Below are positions 24,701-33,001 of a stretch of 64,000 nt of DNA, in pieces; the first letter of the stretch is position 1; the number at the start of each line of letters is the position of its first letter. The notes below the pieces were generated by a model. It was not told the DNA's origin. It did no database searches and saw only the letters and a program-made list of their open reading frames with translations. Source of the DNA: Diphasiastrum complanatum. Lineage: Eukaryota; Streptophyta; Lycopodiopsida; Lycopodiales; Lycopodiaceae. The translations under genes were made by a program, and so were the position numbers. The stretch lies in NCBI GenBank assembly GCA_029204225.1, contig CM055096.1, positions 28,533,995-28,597,994 on the forward strand. The letters are read 5' to 3'.

Positions 24701-27054
24701 TTCACATCTTTTTGAGGTCCCAAATGTAACTTAATAATGCCGTAACTGCCAAAACAACTGAAAAAGCCAATAAACCCTTACTGAAAAAGCCAATAAGGCC
24801 CTAATTGCCAAAACAACTGAAAAAGCCAATCATAGGCCTCATTGGACCCAAAAGATATCAAAAGTAACACGACAATCCACTCTGACTTTCAACCTTGACA
24901 GAATCTTACAGGCATTGCTGGACCACATTGTACCCAAAACATTCGGCAACCTGCATAATGAACTGCCCTTAATAAATGCTTTAATTTGATACCCATATTG
25001 CCCACACAAAAAAACAGAACGTTTCTCAGAAACGCTCCCCCATTTCAGAAACGCGTTTCTATTATTGCAATGCAACTATGCTGTAATTCTGGGGATTAAA
25101 TTTATAACATGGTCTATTCTCCTACTTGGCAGAATATTGTAAGGTAAATCATTTGGAAAGATATCTTGAAATTCAACCAACAAATGCTTTAGATCACTAA
25201 TAGGATTGGTGAGTGATTATAAGGATGGGCATTAAAAATAAATTGGAAATCACAAAGAAGAACATGATAATCAGCAATGTCGATGAGCAACTTGAGAAGC
25301 TGCAAGTTGATGAATTGTTTGAGCTCCACCAGCTTCTGGTAACTTCTTTGGAGTGTAGGTCCTGGGATGTAGAGTCAATCATGCCCAATGACAAGGTCTG
25401 TTTGGTCCAAGTTCATGATCTGAGGTTTATTACGATCTTGAGAGAGAGAGAGACCTGTGATATTTAATGAGCTTATTGTAATAGTGTTGTTCAACTGGTG
25501 TTTCAGCTTGCAGAATTATGGCCATCTGGATGGATGGACAACAATGGAATTAAGCATGCTGTTTATCGTGCAAAGGGAAGAAAGAAGCGACATAGCAAGC
25601 TGGTAAGGCTAGTTGTCCATAAAAATATCACAGGGGTCTTTGCTTCTTCTGTTAAAACCACTTTGATATCTGCTGATTTTTTTTCCATTTGATAAGGACC
25701 CAACGGTGTTGAGAGCTTTGAATACGCAATGTTTTTTAAGCATATCATGATAAGAACACTAAGATTGAGTCTTGAGCATTAGCATTTACCAGCTTATGTG
25801 GGATGAAAGGTTGAAAAAAATCCTCCAATTGGCATATTCCCTGGCTGTTTTTCCTCCTTACCTTGGTCCTTCTTAGAGACTTCATTTTAATTAGTTGGAT
25901 TAGAGTGGATCTTTTCTAAGCTGATGATTCAGTGAGTCGTGAGCATTAGCATTCAGCAACTCATGTGGGATGAAAGGTTGAAAAACTCCTCCAATTGATA
26001 TATTGCCTGGCCTGTTTTTTCTCGTTACCTTGCTAGAGACTTCATTTTAACTACTTGGATTAGACTGGATCTGTTGAAGCTGATGATTTTGAAACAAGTT
26101 TCCTGCTCTGCAGCTCATCATTTGAGATCTTATGTTGCTTGCACTTTTGGCATCCCGTCAAAGGTGCAAATGACATGAAGTTAATTTCTTTGGCTCTTTC
26201 AGATGAATTCTACAGTTACTACCCATGTTGAAATTTTCTCAATTTATGCTGTTAGAGTCATTAAAATGTTAAGGCTCTGATACAGAACAAGATGCTCTTC
26301 CAGCTTGTTATCCCCCTTATTTCTGTGCATACAAGTTCCCCAACTACAGTATTTCAGAGTCTTGATAGTTTTGTGGGTCTGTTATCCTTCTGGAATGTTG
26401 CAATCCGTTGTGAGTCTCTCTCTCTGGAAAAGTTGACTTCTTTGAACATGAAACCTGCACTTTCATGGATAAATCTATACTTCCTCCAGTGTCACTCAAA
26501 GATTGCATATGTTGAACCAGACGCAGGAGCTCCGAACAGAATCAAGGAAAAGGAGAAAAGTGGGAGAAGCCTCCAAAACAGTTGGCCAGAGTGCAGAAGG
26601 TGTTTTGGTAAAGCCATCAGCCATTGTTAAAAATGTTCATCTACCTTTTGATCGTGAAGTAAGAGTAGCTTCAGGCAATGGCCAGGATTTGCAGGAAAAT
26701 CGTGGCATGTATAAACACCAGAAGGATCGTATCTCCCAGGTTGATGGGAAAAAGGATCATTCAGGTAGATGGGCAGGCCAGAAAGTTACCAGTGATAAGA
26801 TAAAGGGGGAGACTGGACCACAGCTAGAGCACACAGTGAAAACAGCTTTAATTGATCCTCACAGAAAAATGAAGAAGAGTAGCAAGAGTTTACTACATTC
26901 TCCAAAAAGAAGACTGACAGAAAGCTCTTTAAGTCTGCACAAAAGCAAGAAGCTGGAAGCTTTTGTACTAATGCCTATTTCTGAAAAGGAAAATCTGCTG
27001 TTACCTGGAGGTAGTCTTCTGCGTTATGCCTCAGAGGAATTAGGTCCTCTTTAG
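4710..27054 (+). CDS. UBN: Ubinuclein/HPC2-family protein (HIRA complex subunit), N-terminus missing
   Basis: Spliced gene; exons 4710-5385, 5852-5990, 6092-6207, 9056-9139, 9486-9611, 10863-11003, 25507-25602 and 26521-27054. All junctions keep phase and use GT..AG. Ubinucleins are nuclear subunits of the HIRA complex, which deposits histone H3.3 independently of replication. Order seen: a Lys-rich linker, an [18 protein letters not shown] helix, then the conserved middle domain ([65 protein letters not shown]), a basic RKRRKV nuclear-signal-like run, and a low-complexity tail ending at TAG 27052-27054. The HRD/HUN domain should lie upstream and is absent. About 15 residues expected between DLYEQYVE and LAELWPSG are missing, although the junction keeps frame. 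The 3' end could have further exons. It may be a live gene with unseen exons or a damaged copy; no stop was found inside the modelled exons. Confidence 0.8.
5852..5990 (+). CDS. UBN: UBN exon: helix before the middle domain
   Basis: Acceptor AG at 5850-5851; donor GTATGT at 5991. It enters at phase 0, matching the previous exon, and encodes [20 protein letters not shown], equivalent to the LERAI.ELE segment of plant ubinucleins. A 21-bp imperfect tandem duplication (5881-5922) repeats the KRDGSVV-like peptide in frame. A longer open frame at 5762-5880 in another frame does not fit the splice phases. Confidence 0.72.
6092..6207 (+). CDS. UBN: UBN exon: start of middle domain
   Basis: Acceptor tttcag at 6086-6091; donor GTATGT at 6208. 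The split codon with the previous exon reads Thr, giving TCPPSSEGQ and then [18 protein letters not shown], the diagnostic opening of the ubinuclein middle domain. It ends at phase 0. Confidence 0.82.
7157..7188. repeat. GC-rich minisatellite
   Basis: About two and a half units of ggggctggggcc in an otherwise AT-rich intron; G-runs on the + strand. Confidence 0.8.
9056..9139 (+). CDS. UBN: UBN exon: middle-domain helix
   Basis: An 84-bp exon, acceptor tgtccag, donor GTAACA. It encodes [17 protein letters not shown] followed by VMQLKTLK, a close match to plant ubinuclein. Phase 0 at both ends. Confidence 0.82.
9486..9611 (+). CDS. UBN: UBN exon: [10 protein letters not shown] helix
   Basis: A 126-bp exon, acceptor gatttgcag, donor GTATGC. 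It encodes [19 protein letters not shown] and ends FSLQRQ. It continues the helix LKTLK|RNLKEMV across the junction as in other plants. Phase 0 at both ends. Confidence 0.82.
10330..10562. repeat. Dispersed non-coding repeat, copy 2
   Basis: Runs of attgaaa/ctaattaaaa followed by ATTTGGCACG, TTTCCTGAAG and TTCTGGAACA, in the same order as at 3530-3790. Confidence 0.4.
10863..11003 (+). CDS. UBN: UBN exon: [12 protein letters not shown] block
   Basis: A 141-bp exon, acceptor tattatag, donor GTTGGT (weak). It encodes [10 protein letters not shown] and then [20 protein letters not shown]. Phase 0 at both ends. It is followed by the 14.5-kb interval. Confidence 0.8.
11600..14260 (-). mobile_element. 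Ty3/gypsy retrotransposon remnant, - strand
   Basis: Read right to left it follows pol order: RT at about 13554-14200 with the catalytic motif FIDDILFY, degraded RNase H at 13080-13540, integrase core at 12413-12718 ([14 protein letters not shown], then [13 protein letters not shown]), and the integrase C-terminal region at 11957-12190 ([20 protein letters not shown]). The left edge near 11600-11700 resembles an LTR boundary (tctaacactcttttcc). Many stops and shifts; inactive. Confidence 0.72.
14400..14700. repeat. Cluster of gaaacgc/gcgtttc motifs
   Basis: AATGCGTTTCT-type words occur at about 14413, 14519-14545, 14556 and 14660 in both orientations. Similar words occur at 25017-25063 and 8625. 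No ORF and no known function. Confidence 0.35.
14901..15676 (+). repeat. Ty3/gypsy 5' LTR
   Basis: Starts TGTCATGCCC and ends GCAACA, followed two bases later by a primer-binding site. Length 776 bp. It contains tandem-like repeats of a (cacttggtccaatg ... tgacatgtgtca) module. A reverse fragment of the same LTR family is at about 57545-57790. Confidence 0.68.
15679..15690 (+). other. Primer-binding site (tRNA-iMet type)
   Basis: TGGTATTAGAGC, one mismatch from TGGTATCAGAGC, the usual complement of the initiator tRNA-Met 3' end. It primes minus-strand cDNA in LTR elements. It sits two bases after the LTR end. Confidence 0.7.
15691..18500 (+). mobile_element. Ty3/gypsy internal region, decayed, + strand
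   Basis: Gag core at about 16537-16841 ([14 protein letters not shown], then stop, then [20 protein letters not shown]). Degraded zinc knuckle at about 16996-17045 ([15 protein letters not shown], last Cys lost). Protease at about 17280-17690 ([13 protein letters not shown]; Asn replaces the usual Ser/Thr after the catalytic Asp). RT end and RNase H start at 17825-18360 ([60 protein letters not shown]). Most of RT and all of integrase are missing. Several stops; inactive. Confidence 0.75.
18195..18473 (+). repeat. 111-bp duplication in gypsy RNase H
   Basis: Bases 18195-18305 recur at 18363-18473 with about four differences, spacing 168 bp. Both copies carry the same TAG stop (aacctggcatag) within the RNase H frame. 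Confidence 0.85.
18640..19110 (+). other. Unidentified coding-like stretch
   Basis: Two open frames look more like protein than the surroundings: [17 protein letters not shown] at about 18732-18780, and [20 protein letters not shown] with [10 protein letters not shown] at about 18963-19060. The second is Cys/Gly-rich. I recognise no family. It lies between gypsy and copia remnants in the UBN interval and may be a captured gene fragment or a chance frame. Confidence 0.2.
20300..20760 (+). other. Unidentified coding-like stretch
   Basis: One frame reads [20 protein letters not shown] at 20327 on and continues to about 20476. After stops, another part reads [20 protein letters not shown] followed by [18 protein letters not shown] (20582-20710). 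Composition is protein-like but no domain is recognised. Confidence 0.2.
20993..21072. repeat. Exact 40-bp tandem duplication
   Basis: The unit begins cccattatgaatctagag and occurs twice head to tail with no differences seen, so it is recent. Confidence 0.9.
21590..24720 (-). mobile_element. Ty1/copia retrotransposon, - strand, internally deleted
   Basis: Read right to left: gag end ([12 protein letters not shown]) and protease ([14 protein letters not shown]) at 24281-24697; protease/pre-integrase remnant at 23995-24357; integrase at 23430-23985 ([36 protein letters not shown]); RT start at 22598-23021; RT middle at 22440-22557 ([29 protein letters not shown]); then an abrupt jump to RNase H ([14 protein letters not shown]) and 22073-22315 ([28 protein letters not shown]). 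The catalytic YVDD segment is gone. The 3' LTR right edge is at 22033 (TGTTAGAAATAAATG on the - strand), preceded by a polypurine AAGGAGAG. The far LTR edge is not resolved. Confidence 0.82.
21681..21728. repeat. (GA)n microsatellite
   Basis: About 24 GA units in the presumed copia LTR region. Confidence 0.95.
25507..25602 (+). CDS. UBN: UBN exon: [12 protein letters not shown] block
   Basis: A 96-bp exon, acceptor gtgtttcag, donor GTAAGG. It encodes [20 protein letters not shown] and then [12 protein letters not shown], the most conserved end of the ubinuclein middle domain. Phase 0 at both ends. Confidence 0.83.
25774..26088. repeat. Intronic tandem duplication, period about 167 bp
   Basis: 25774-25929 and 25941-26088 both begin gagcattagcatt, contain tgtgggatgaaaggttgaaa and ttcattttaa, and end aagctgatgatt. 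Copies differ by scattered substitutions and small indels. It lies in the intron between the last two UBN exons. Confidence 0.85.
26521..27054 (+). CDS. UBN: UBN exon: basic C-terminal region
   Basis: Acceptor gttgaaccag at 26511-26520 at the right phase. It starts [19 protein letters not shown] with a nuclear-localisation-like RKRRKV, continues as a Lys/Ser-rich low-complexity tail, and stops at TAG 27052. An AG at 26488-26489 would break frame. Plant ubinuclein tails vary, so identity rests on position and frame. Confidence 0.65.
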   Translation, partial: TQELRTESRKRRKVGEASKTVGQSAEGVLVKPSAIVKNVHLPFDREVRVASGNGQDLQENRGMYKHQKDRISQVDGKKDHSGRWAGQKVTSDKIKGETGPQLEHTVKTALIDPHRKMKKSSKSLLHSPKRRLTESSLSLHKSKKLEAFVLMPISEKENLLLPGGSLLRYASEELGPL

Positions 27055-28909
27055 GCATGAGCAAGCATCAGGAGGATAGGCTACTGTTCTTTTTCTTGTC
27101 CATCATGAAGCAGGTCAAAATCACATTGAGAATCCAGAATTGGAATTAACCAACCATTCATGAAACAAGCAAACAGGAGGTCAGGTGAACAGCATGACCT
27201 AATAGCATGGGAGCTTGTCCAGATGGCCAAATACTTATCTGCGTACAAGTCTCAGCTAAATCACAATATTGAGTTGATTGACAGACAGTTGCATTGACAA
27301 TGACATGCAGTACATATGCTCCCTCAAAATTTGTAGAGGTGATTTTTTTTTGACCTGAAATGATAGTCCAAGGTTAATAAATCAACCTCCTTTACTACCT
27401 GAGGCGAAACTTTTAGCTGAAGGTTTTTTCTATTGATCTCTTGGCTTGAAATGTTTGGAAGTAATGAGGCTGTATATATAAATAGTATCAACAAGTAAAG
27501 CCTGAAAGACACATCAAGTTGGCTGAATTGAAGTTTATCACTACATTTATTCAGAGCTCCTTAGGTTAATTCTCAATAACTGGAAAGATGCTTAACAGAT
27601 TTGAGGGCTGCTTGGGATATCTCTGCAAGGATGGTACATTTCACATTCACTATTAGTATGGGTTTTGGGGTATCAAAGCATACATAAGCTTTTTACCCCT
27701 AGAACAAATATTATATTTTAATCAGCTGCTCTTTTCAGTATATCCTCCATATCAAAATTTTGTGAGTCATTTTTTCCTTAAACCCTTGTTCCACGATTTA
27801 TCATTCAGATATAACTGTGAATAAATCGGATTTAAAGTGTTTTCTTCTTGTATTCTGGACTAGAAGGATAGATGAGTAAAAGATGGTAATGATAGCTGTG
27901 GCTCAGAATTTTAGTGTGAAAATTAAGGAGCCAAGTAAATGAATGCTGCTGTTGCCTGATTGGGGTAACTCTTAACATCCCCGGATCTAGTATTATTGTA
28001 TCTTATTTAATGGTTAATTCAAGATCCATTGTCACACTTGAAACATTTATCATTTTTATCCGAGTGAGGGTGTATTTTCTTTGCAACAACCCTACTTGTT
28101 GCTAGAAAGAATCCTTAACAAGTTCTTGGTAAGTTGAGAGATGTATAGTGTTTAGTTTGGATGCTTTTCTTCGTTAGTGCAACAATCCTGTTGGGTAAAT
28201 GAGACTGATGCATGTAAATTAGAGACTAATATTCATAAATAATAAACCAGAAGCTTGCATTCTTCCTGACATCTCTCTATATGATTTGAACATGAAAATA
28301 AGAGTGCTTATGTAGACTTACTACTAGGCATATTATTTTTAACATGCCTATGAAATTGATAAGTGTTTCTAGTTTTCTAGTGTGACTTTCCACATGATAT
28401 CGTCGAGTAGTACACCCATGGGGTGTTGAACAAGGCCTTTATCCAGCATAATTATTGTGTTATTGTTTTTAATATCCATGTATTCGATCAGGCACAATAA
28501 CCACAAAAGTAACTACCAAGGTTTTACTAGGTAAGGTCGCTGATCCTCAATTGATTGTGTCCTAGGAAAGTTGATCTTAAATCTAAAAGTGTCAATAAGT
28601 TGCAGGTGGATTGTCTCACTATCTTCATTTGTGTTGATTGTTTCTCCTTTAAAGTAGTAGCTATTTTAGTGTGGCACAACTATTAATCCCCAAGTTGATA
28701 AGTTCCATAGTTTTGTCATAAAAATGGCATAGTGCCCTCATTATTTTTGCCCTAACAACTCCTAACTTGTCTTCAAGGCACTTCAATTTATGTTTATCAA
28801 ATGTCAATATAGCAATATTAAAAAATACCTCTCGAATAAATGTAAGAGTGCTCATTCTTTTCAAAATAGTAAACAACATAACCACTTGAATTTTAATTCC
28901 GGCTTTCTC
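27055..28909. other. No gene recognised; UBN 3' flank
   Basis: AT-rich; likely includes the UBN 3' UTR. An ataataaac polyadenylation-like word is near 28238. No protein homology seen. Confidence 0.45.
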
Positions 28910-29400
28910 AAGTATGGTTTTATCGTTCTTTTCTGTTGCCATCTGTCTGTGATTCTTGCTGTTCTGAAGTATGGTTTTATCATTCCTTTTAGTTGCGATT
29001 TGTATGTGATTCTTGCTTTTTTGAAGTATGGTTTTATCATTCTTTTCAGTTGCGATTTGTATGTGATTCCTGCATTTTTGAAGTATGGTGTATCATTCTT
29101 TGGATGATTGCTTGGCGAGCTCTATCCTTTTCAGTTGCAGTTTGCATGTAGTGGCTGCTTTTTCTGACGTATGGTATGTTCTTCTTTTGATGATTCTTTT
29201 TCGAGCTTTATCCGATTTGTATGTTATTCGTGCTTTTTTGACTTAAGGTGTATTGTTCGTTTGATGATCCCTTTGCGAGCTTTATCCTTTTGAGTTGCAG
29301 TTGTATGTAATTCTTGCTTTTATGACGTATGGTGTACGGTTCTTTTTGGAGTTGATTGCAATTTGTATGTACTTGTTGTTTTTCTGACGTATGGTATAAG
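28910..29400 (+). repeat. Eight tandem monomers directly upstream of the zinc-finger LINE
   Basis: Units start with (A)AGTATGG or ACGTATGG at 28910, 28967, 29024, 29081, 29167, 29241, 29325 and 29387. The first three spacings are exactly 57 bp; later units are 62-86 bp and carry an inserted gatgattctttgcgagcttt-like block. All share gatttgtatgtgattcttgc-like cores. The array ends about 240 bp before the LINE coding region. Promoter monomers of this kind precede the coding part of some LINEs; that role here is inference. Confidence 0.75.
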
Positions 29401-29656
29401 GTGCTGATTTTCGATAGTAGGGTGACCTATCGCAGCTAGATTTCTTCATATTTGGATAAGCAAGCATACATTTAGAGCTATAAACGGGTCAGGACAGATG
29501 GTAGGGCAGCCAGTCACTGGCGTTAGTCTTTGAAAACTCATTCTACTGAAAAGCAAAGCCTGCAGGATTCGTAGCAGGGTCTTGTTGGCCAACAAGGAGG
29601 CTTCACACTTATTTTTGGAATCTTCGGAGGCAGCGGCTGGATCTTTACCTGTCAAT

Positions 29657-30640
29657 ATGGTTCCTCAAGAATCTTCTCATCCTTTGCAACTCCCAGATTT
29701 CAATCCTCTTGCTTGACGTGGAGAAAAGAGACCTGCTTTCCCTTCAGAGCATCCTTCTAGTGCTTCCCCTTCTTGCGCGCGTCGTGAAGCCCACCGTGAT
29801 GTTGCGGATTCTTTGCTTGTCTCCTATGGCCAGGTGGTGCCATACTGTCTGCCCCATCTTCGCCATCAGCTTTCTTCCTCTCTTTCTGTTTCTCAGCTTT
29901 CTCCTTCTTCCTCTTCTCGCCCTCGTGTTCCATGTTCAGGTTGTGGTCGCCTTTATGTGCAAGGTGCCGGTCTTTCTCGCCATCATAACGCTTGCTCTGC
30001 TTTTCGTCAACAACTCGCATTAACCAATGTCGACCTCGCACCTCATCCTGCTCCCACTTCGCCACTTGACTCGGCTTGGACCTGGATTCGCTCCCTTGAT
30101 ATTTTGGTCGCTTTTCACTTGGGTTTTCCTCGTCCTCGTCTTTATGCACATTCCCTTTGCCTTGCGCTTAGACGTCCAGAGAGCTTTGTCCTTACCTTTG
30201 TCTCGTCTGGCTTCCAACCCTTCTGATATTGCAGCTTGGCATGCCTTTTTGCTTTTTTCTCTCTGGTGTTTGCCTCTGCCTTGCCTCTGCCTCCTCGGGG
30301 TGGTGATGCTGGTCATAGGGAAACTCGCAACAAGATTCGTCGTTTTATGTCAGGAGATTGGGAAAATCTGCAAGAAGAGTATTTCCTTCGCTGTCATGCG
30401 CTTGTTGCTCAGCGGGATTCGACTTTGGATGGTGTTTCTATACCCCCTGTTCATCGTCGGTTGCGTCGCTGTGTTTTATTTGGGCAAGTGGGTGAGTCTC
30501 GTGCAGCTCGTGCTCTAGCTCCTACAAGTCCAGCTACTCCTTCTGCTGCCACCCTTCAGGCTTTGGAGCTTCTTCACCCACCGGCAAATGACTCCCTTCT
30601 TTTGTTGAGGACTTTGAACCTGATTCCGATTTGCAGCTCT
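29657..30640 (+). pseudogene. LINE N-terminal region with CCHC zinc finger
   Basis: A zinc finger at 29933-29995 reads CSGCGRLYVQGAGLSRHHNA then C, spacing Cys-x2-Cys-x12-His-x3-Cys, as in the DNA-binding fingers of R2-type and related LINEs. Downstream the frame moves: one frame gives LSRLASNPSDIAAWHAFLLF, then after a slippage-prone (tgcctctgcct) run another gives PRGGDAGHRETRNKIRRF with FMSGDWENL. At least two frameshifts and one stop (30224) separate these blocks. Confidence 0.68.
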
Positions 30641-31887
30641 CAGAATCTCATTTTTTTAATGCTTTTCTACGCAGTCCTCATTTGTCAACTGGGGGTCCTT
30701 CTGGTATGGTTTTCGAGCATCTTCGTGACTGTTTTTCTCCTGATGACTCTGCTAGCGAGTTTGGTTTGCTCTTTCAAGTTTGCTCTTCCGTAGCATGTGG
30801 CCGTATTCCTCTTTCTATTGTTCGTATTCTTGGTGCTGCTCGTTTGATAGCCTTGGATAAGCCTGGCGATGGAGTGCGTCCCATTGCTGTTGGAGAGGTT
30901 TTATACAGATTGGTTTCTAGGGCCCTTGGTTTTCAGCTTCGTGACAGTTTTCATGACCACCTATTTCCTCATCAGTTTGGTTGTGCTACTGCTGGTGGTT
31001 GCGAGACAGTCATACATGCTTTGTGTGCTATCTTGGATCTTCATCCAGATTGGGTTGTCCTTCAGATGGATGTTAAAAATGCTTTCAATTCTGTTTCCCG
31101 AGGGGCCATTTTCCAAGAACTTCGTGCGGCTCACGGTCCTCTCGCCCAGTTCATCCCGTTTGTTCGCTCTTTTTATTCCATGGATGTGTCTCTATATTTC
31201 AGTCATGCTTCTCGCTCAAGTGATGTTTCGGTTATCTCGTCTGCTGATGGTATCAGACAAGGTGATCCCTTGGGTGGTGTTCTTTTTGCTTTGGCGCACT
31301 TTCGGGCATTGCGTGCTTCTTCTGCTGCTTTTCCTTCTTGTTTGTTTCCCTCTATTGTTGATGACACGCATATTGTGGGACCTGCTAATGACGTCTTTCC
31401 GGCTTTCCTACATTTCTTTCAGCAACTTTCGACTTTGGGCCTCACTGTCAATCCCTCTAAGTGCGTTGCTTGGTGTCCTCAGGGCCTCTTTCCTGAGCTC
31501 TCTTTACCTACAGGTTTCAATACTCCGGTTGATGGGATTAGAGTGCTTGGTATTCCTATAGGTTTCTCGGATTTTGTGGCTGCCTCTTTGCGGGACACTT
31601 TGGGCGCGCATCTTCGTCACGCTGATCTGCTACCAAAGCTTGGCAATGCTCAAGTTGCTCTAGGGATTCTCACTTAATGCTTCGCTCAACGGCCAAGTTA
31701 TATTCTACGGTGTGTTCCTCCCTCTCTTGATGTTTTGGCTTTGCTACAAGATTTCGATAATACTTTATTAGATATTCTGGGTCGCTTGATGGGTTCAGAA
31801 TCGTTTCGTATTCCCAATGGTCAGTTCGTTTAGCGACAAGTCTCTCTTCCCGCTTCGTCTGGAGGTGTTGGTCTTTCTTGCACAACT
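30631..31887 (+). pseudogene. LINE reverse transcriptase domain
   Basis: Copies RNA to DNA at the target site. RT motifs in order, counted from 30631: GDGVRPIAVGEVLYRLVSRA (about 79-98), catalytic Asp in VVLQMDVKNAFNSV (Asp147), DGIRQGDPLGGVLFAL (206-221), SIVDDTHIVGP (Asp244-Asp245; Val-Asp-Asp where most LINEs have Ala-Asp-Asp), LGLTVNPSKCVAW, and VLGIPIG. Catalytic aspartates are intact. Two stops, TAA at 31675 and TAG at 31831, interrupt the same frame, which then gives LPASSGGVGLSCTTS and APAAFMGSW. The open start codon is not an ATG, so this is the interior of a longer protein. Confidence 0.8.
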
Positions 31888-32128
31888 TCTATTGCTCCAG
31901 CTGCATTTATGGGAAGTTGGGTCCTTGTTGCCTCTGCACTTATCTCTCGGTTTCAGCAGGACAACAAGCCCATTCTTCTCGATTCAGTAGCTTGTGTGGA
32001 AACAGACATTCTTTTTCCAACAACATCTTCGTGCGGCCAAGGATCTCATTCCTCCACCTGTGCGAGCTTCTTTGCCTCCCTTTGAGTCTTTGCTTAGCCA
32101 TCAGCGTGCTCATTTTTAGAAGTATCTT

Positions 32129-33001
32129 TTGGAGCGCTTCCACTCACATGCTTTCACTCAGCTTCTCAGTGATTCACCTTCCGATGAGACTCGGGCTCGC
32201 CTTTTGTCTTGTGCAGGCCCGGGTGTTGGTGCTTGGCTTATTGCGCGCCTTGTTGTTCCACACTTGCGCCTTTCTTCAGAGTTGTTTCTCACCGCTCTTC
32301 GGGTTAGGTTGGGTCTCTCTCATCCAGTGTTGGCAGGTTTGACAAAATGTTCCTGTGGTCACCCTGTTGATCCTATTGGCACTCATCTCATGCGTTGCCC
32401 TTCTGGCAAAGAGCGCACTGCGACTCATGATTCCATTCGTGACGTATTGGCATCTATTGCTCATGAGTGTGGCTTTCATGTTGTTCGGGAGCAGACCCAC
32501 ATCTTGCCTGTGTCTAATTCACAGTCGCCTCGGCGTCGAGTTGATCTTGTTCTTTTGCGCGAGGGGATTCGCACGCTTGGGGATGTTGTTGTTGCTGATC
32601 CTTTGCGGCCTGACCTCCTTCGTCGTGCTTCAACTACTCAGGGTGCCGCTGCTTCTCATGCAGCTCTAGATAAAGAGCGAGATTATTCACATCGCACTCC
32701 TGGAGAAGGCTTTATCCCTTTTGCCTTGGAAACATATGGGTGCCTGCATAAGAAATTCGATGATTTTCTATCATCCTGTGCAGGTTTTGCAGCGAAACTC
32801 CAAGGTCGTGGTGCCTCACCTTTATCTATCATTACGACTTATTATCGTCAACGAGTTTCGATGACTTTACAATGCACTCAGGCACTTGCAATACTTCGAC
32901 GTGCCATAGTTGCAGGAACGGCTGCTTCACAGCTTCCTGCACTACCTAAACTTCCAACTGTCTTAACTAGCGACTTACACCAAGCAGTAGGCTTTATGTA
33001 G
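32129..33001 (+). pseudogene. LINE C-terminal zinc-binding and restriction-like endonuclease region
   Basis: A 290-codon open frame. Residues 74-90 read CSCGHPVDPIGTHLMRC (Cys-x-Cys-x9-His-x3-Cys), the zinc motif next to the endonuclease in such LINEs. It is followed by HDSIRDVLASIAHECGFHVV, RRRVDLVL (Asp139) and GDVVVADP (Asp152, Asp157), arranged like the PD-(D/E)xK core of restriction-like nucleases. The C-terminal part is Ala/Leu-rich. It is in a different frame from RT. The endonuclease assignment is by layout and motifs; no exact PD was seen. Confidence 0.65.

Larger units (their letters stand above)
11004..25506. other. 14.5-kb retroelement-filled interval inside the UBN gene
   Basis: It lies between two exons of one conserved domain. 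It holds a - strand gypsy remnant (about 11600-14260), a + strand gypsy with LTR (14901-18500), a - strand copia (about 21590-24720) and unidentified sequence at 18500-21590. Both flanking exons are phase 0. An expected short exon (GMDEDKGPQ-like, about 45 bp) was not recognised. Confidence 0.7.

Noticed and set aside
28790-29107. 105-codon frame with three 19-residue repeats (LKYGFII...)
   Set aside because: The 57-bp monomers are a multiple of three, so they read through; later monomers break the frame. Treated as non-coding tandem repeat.
28910-29400. CRISPR-like array
   Set aside because: Units are contiguous monomers without alternating unique spacers, and the genome is a plant's.
30020-30316. 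Basic open frames on the - strand opposite the LINE
   Set aside because: They are antisense shadows of the LINE coding region.
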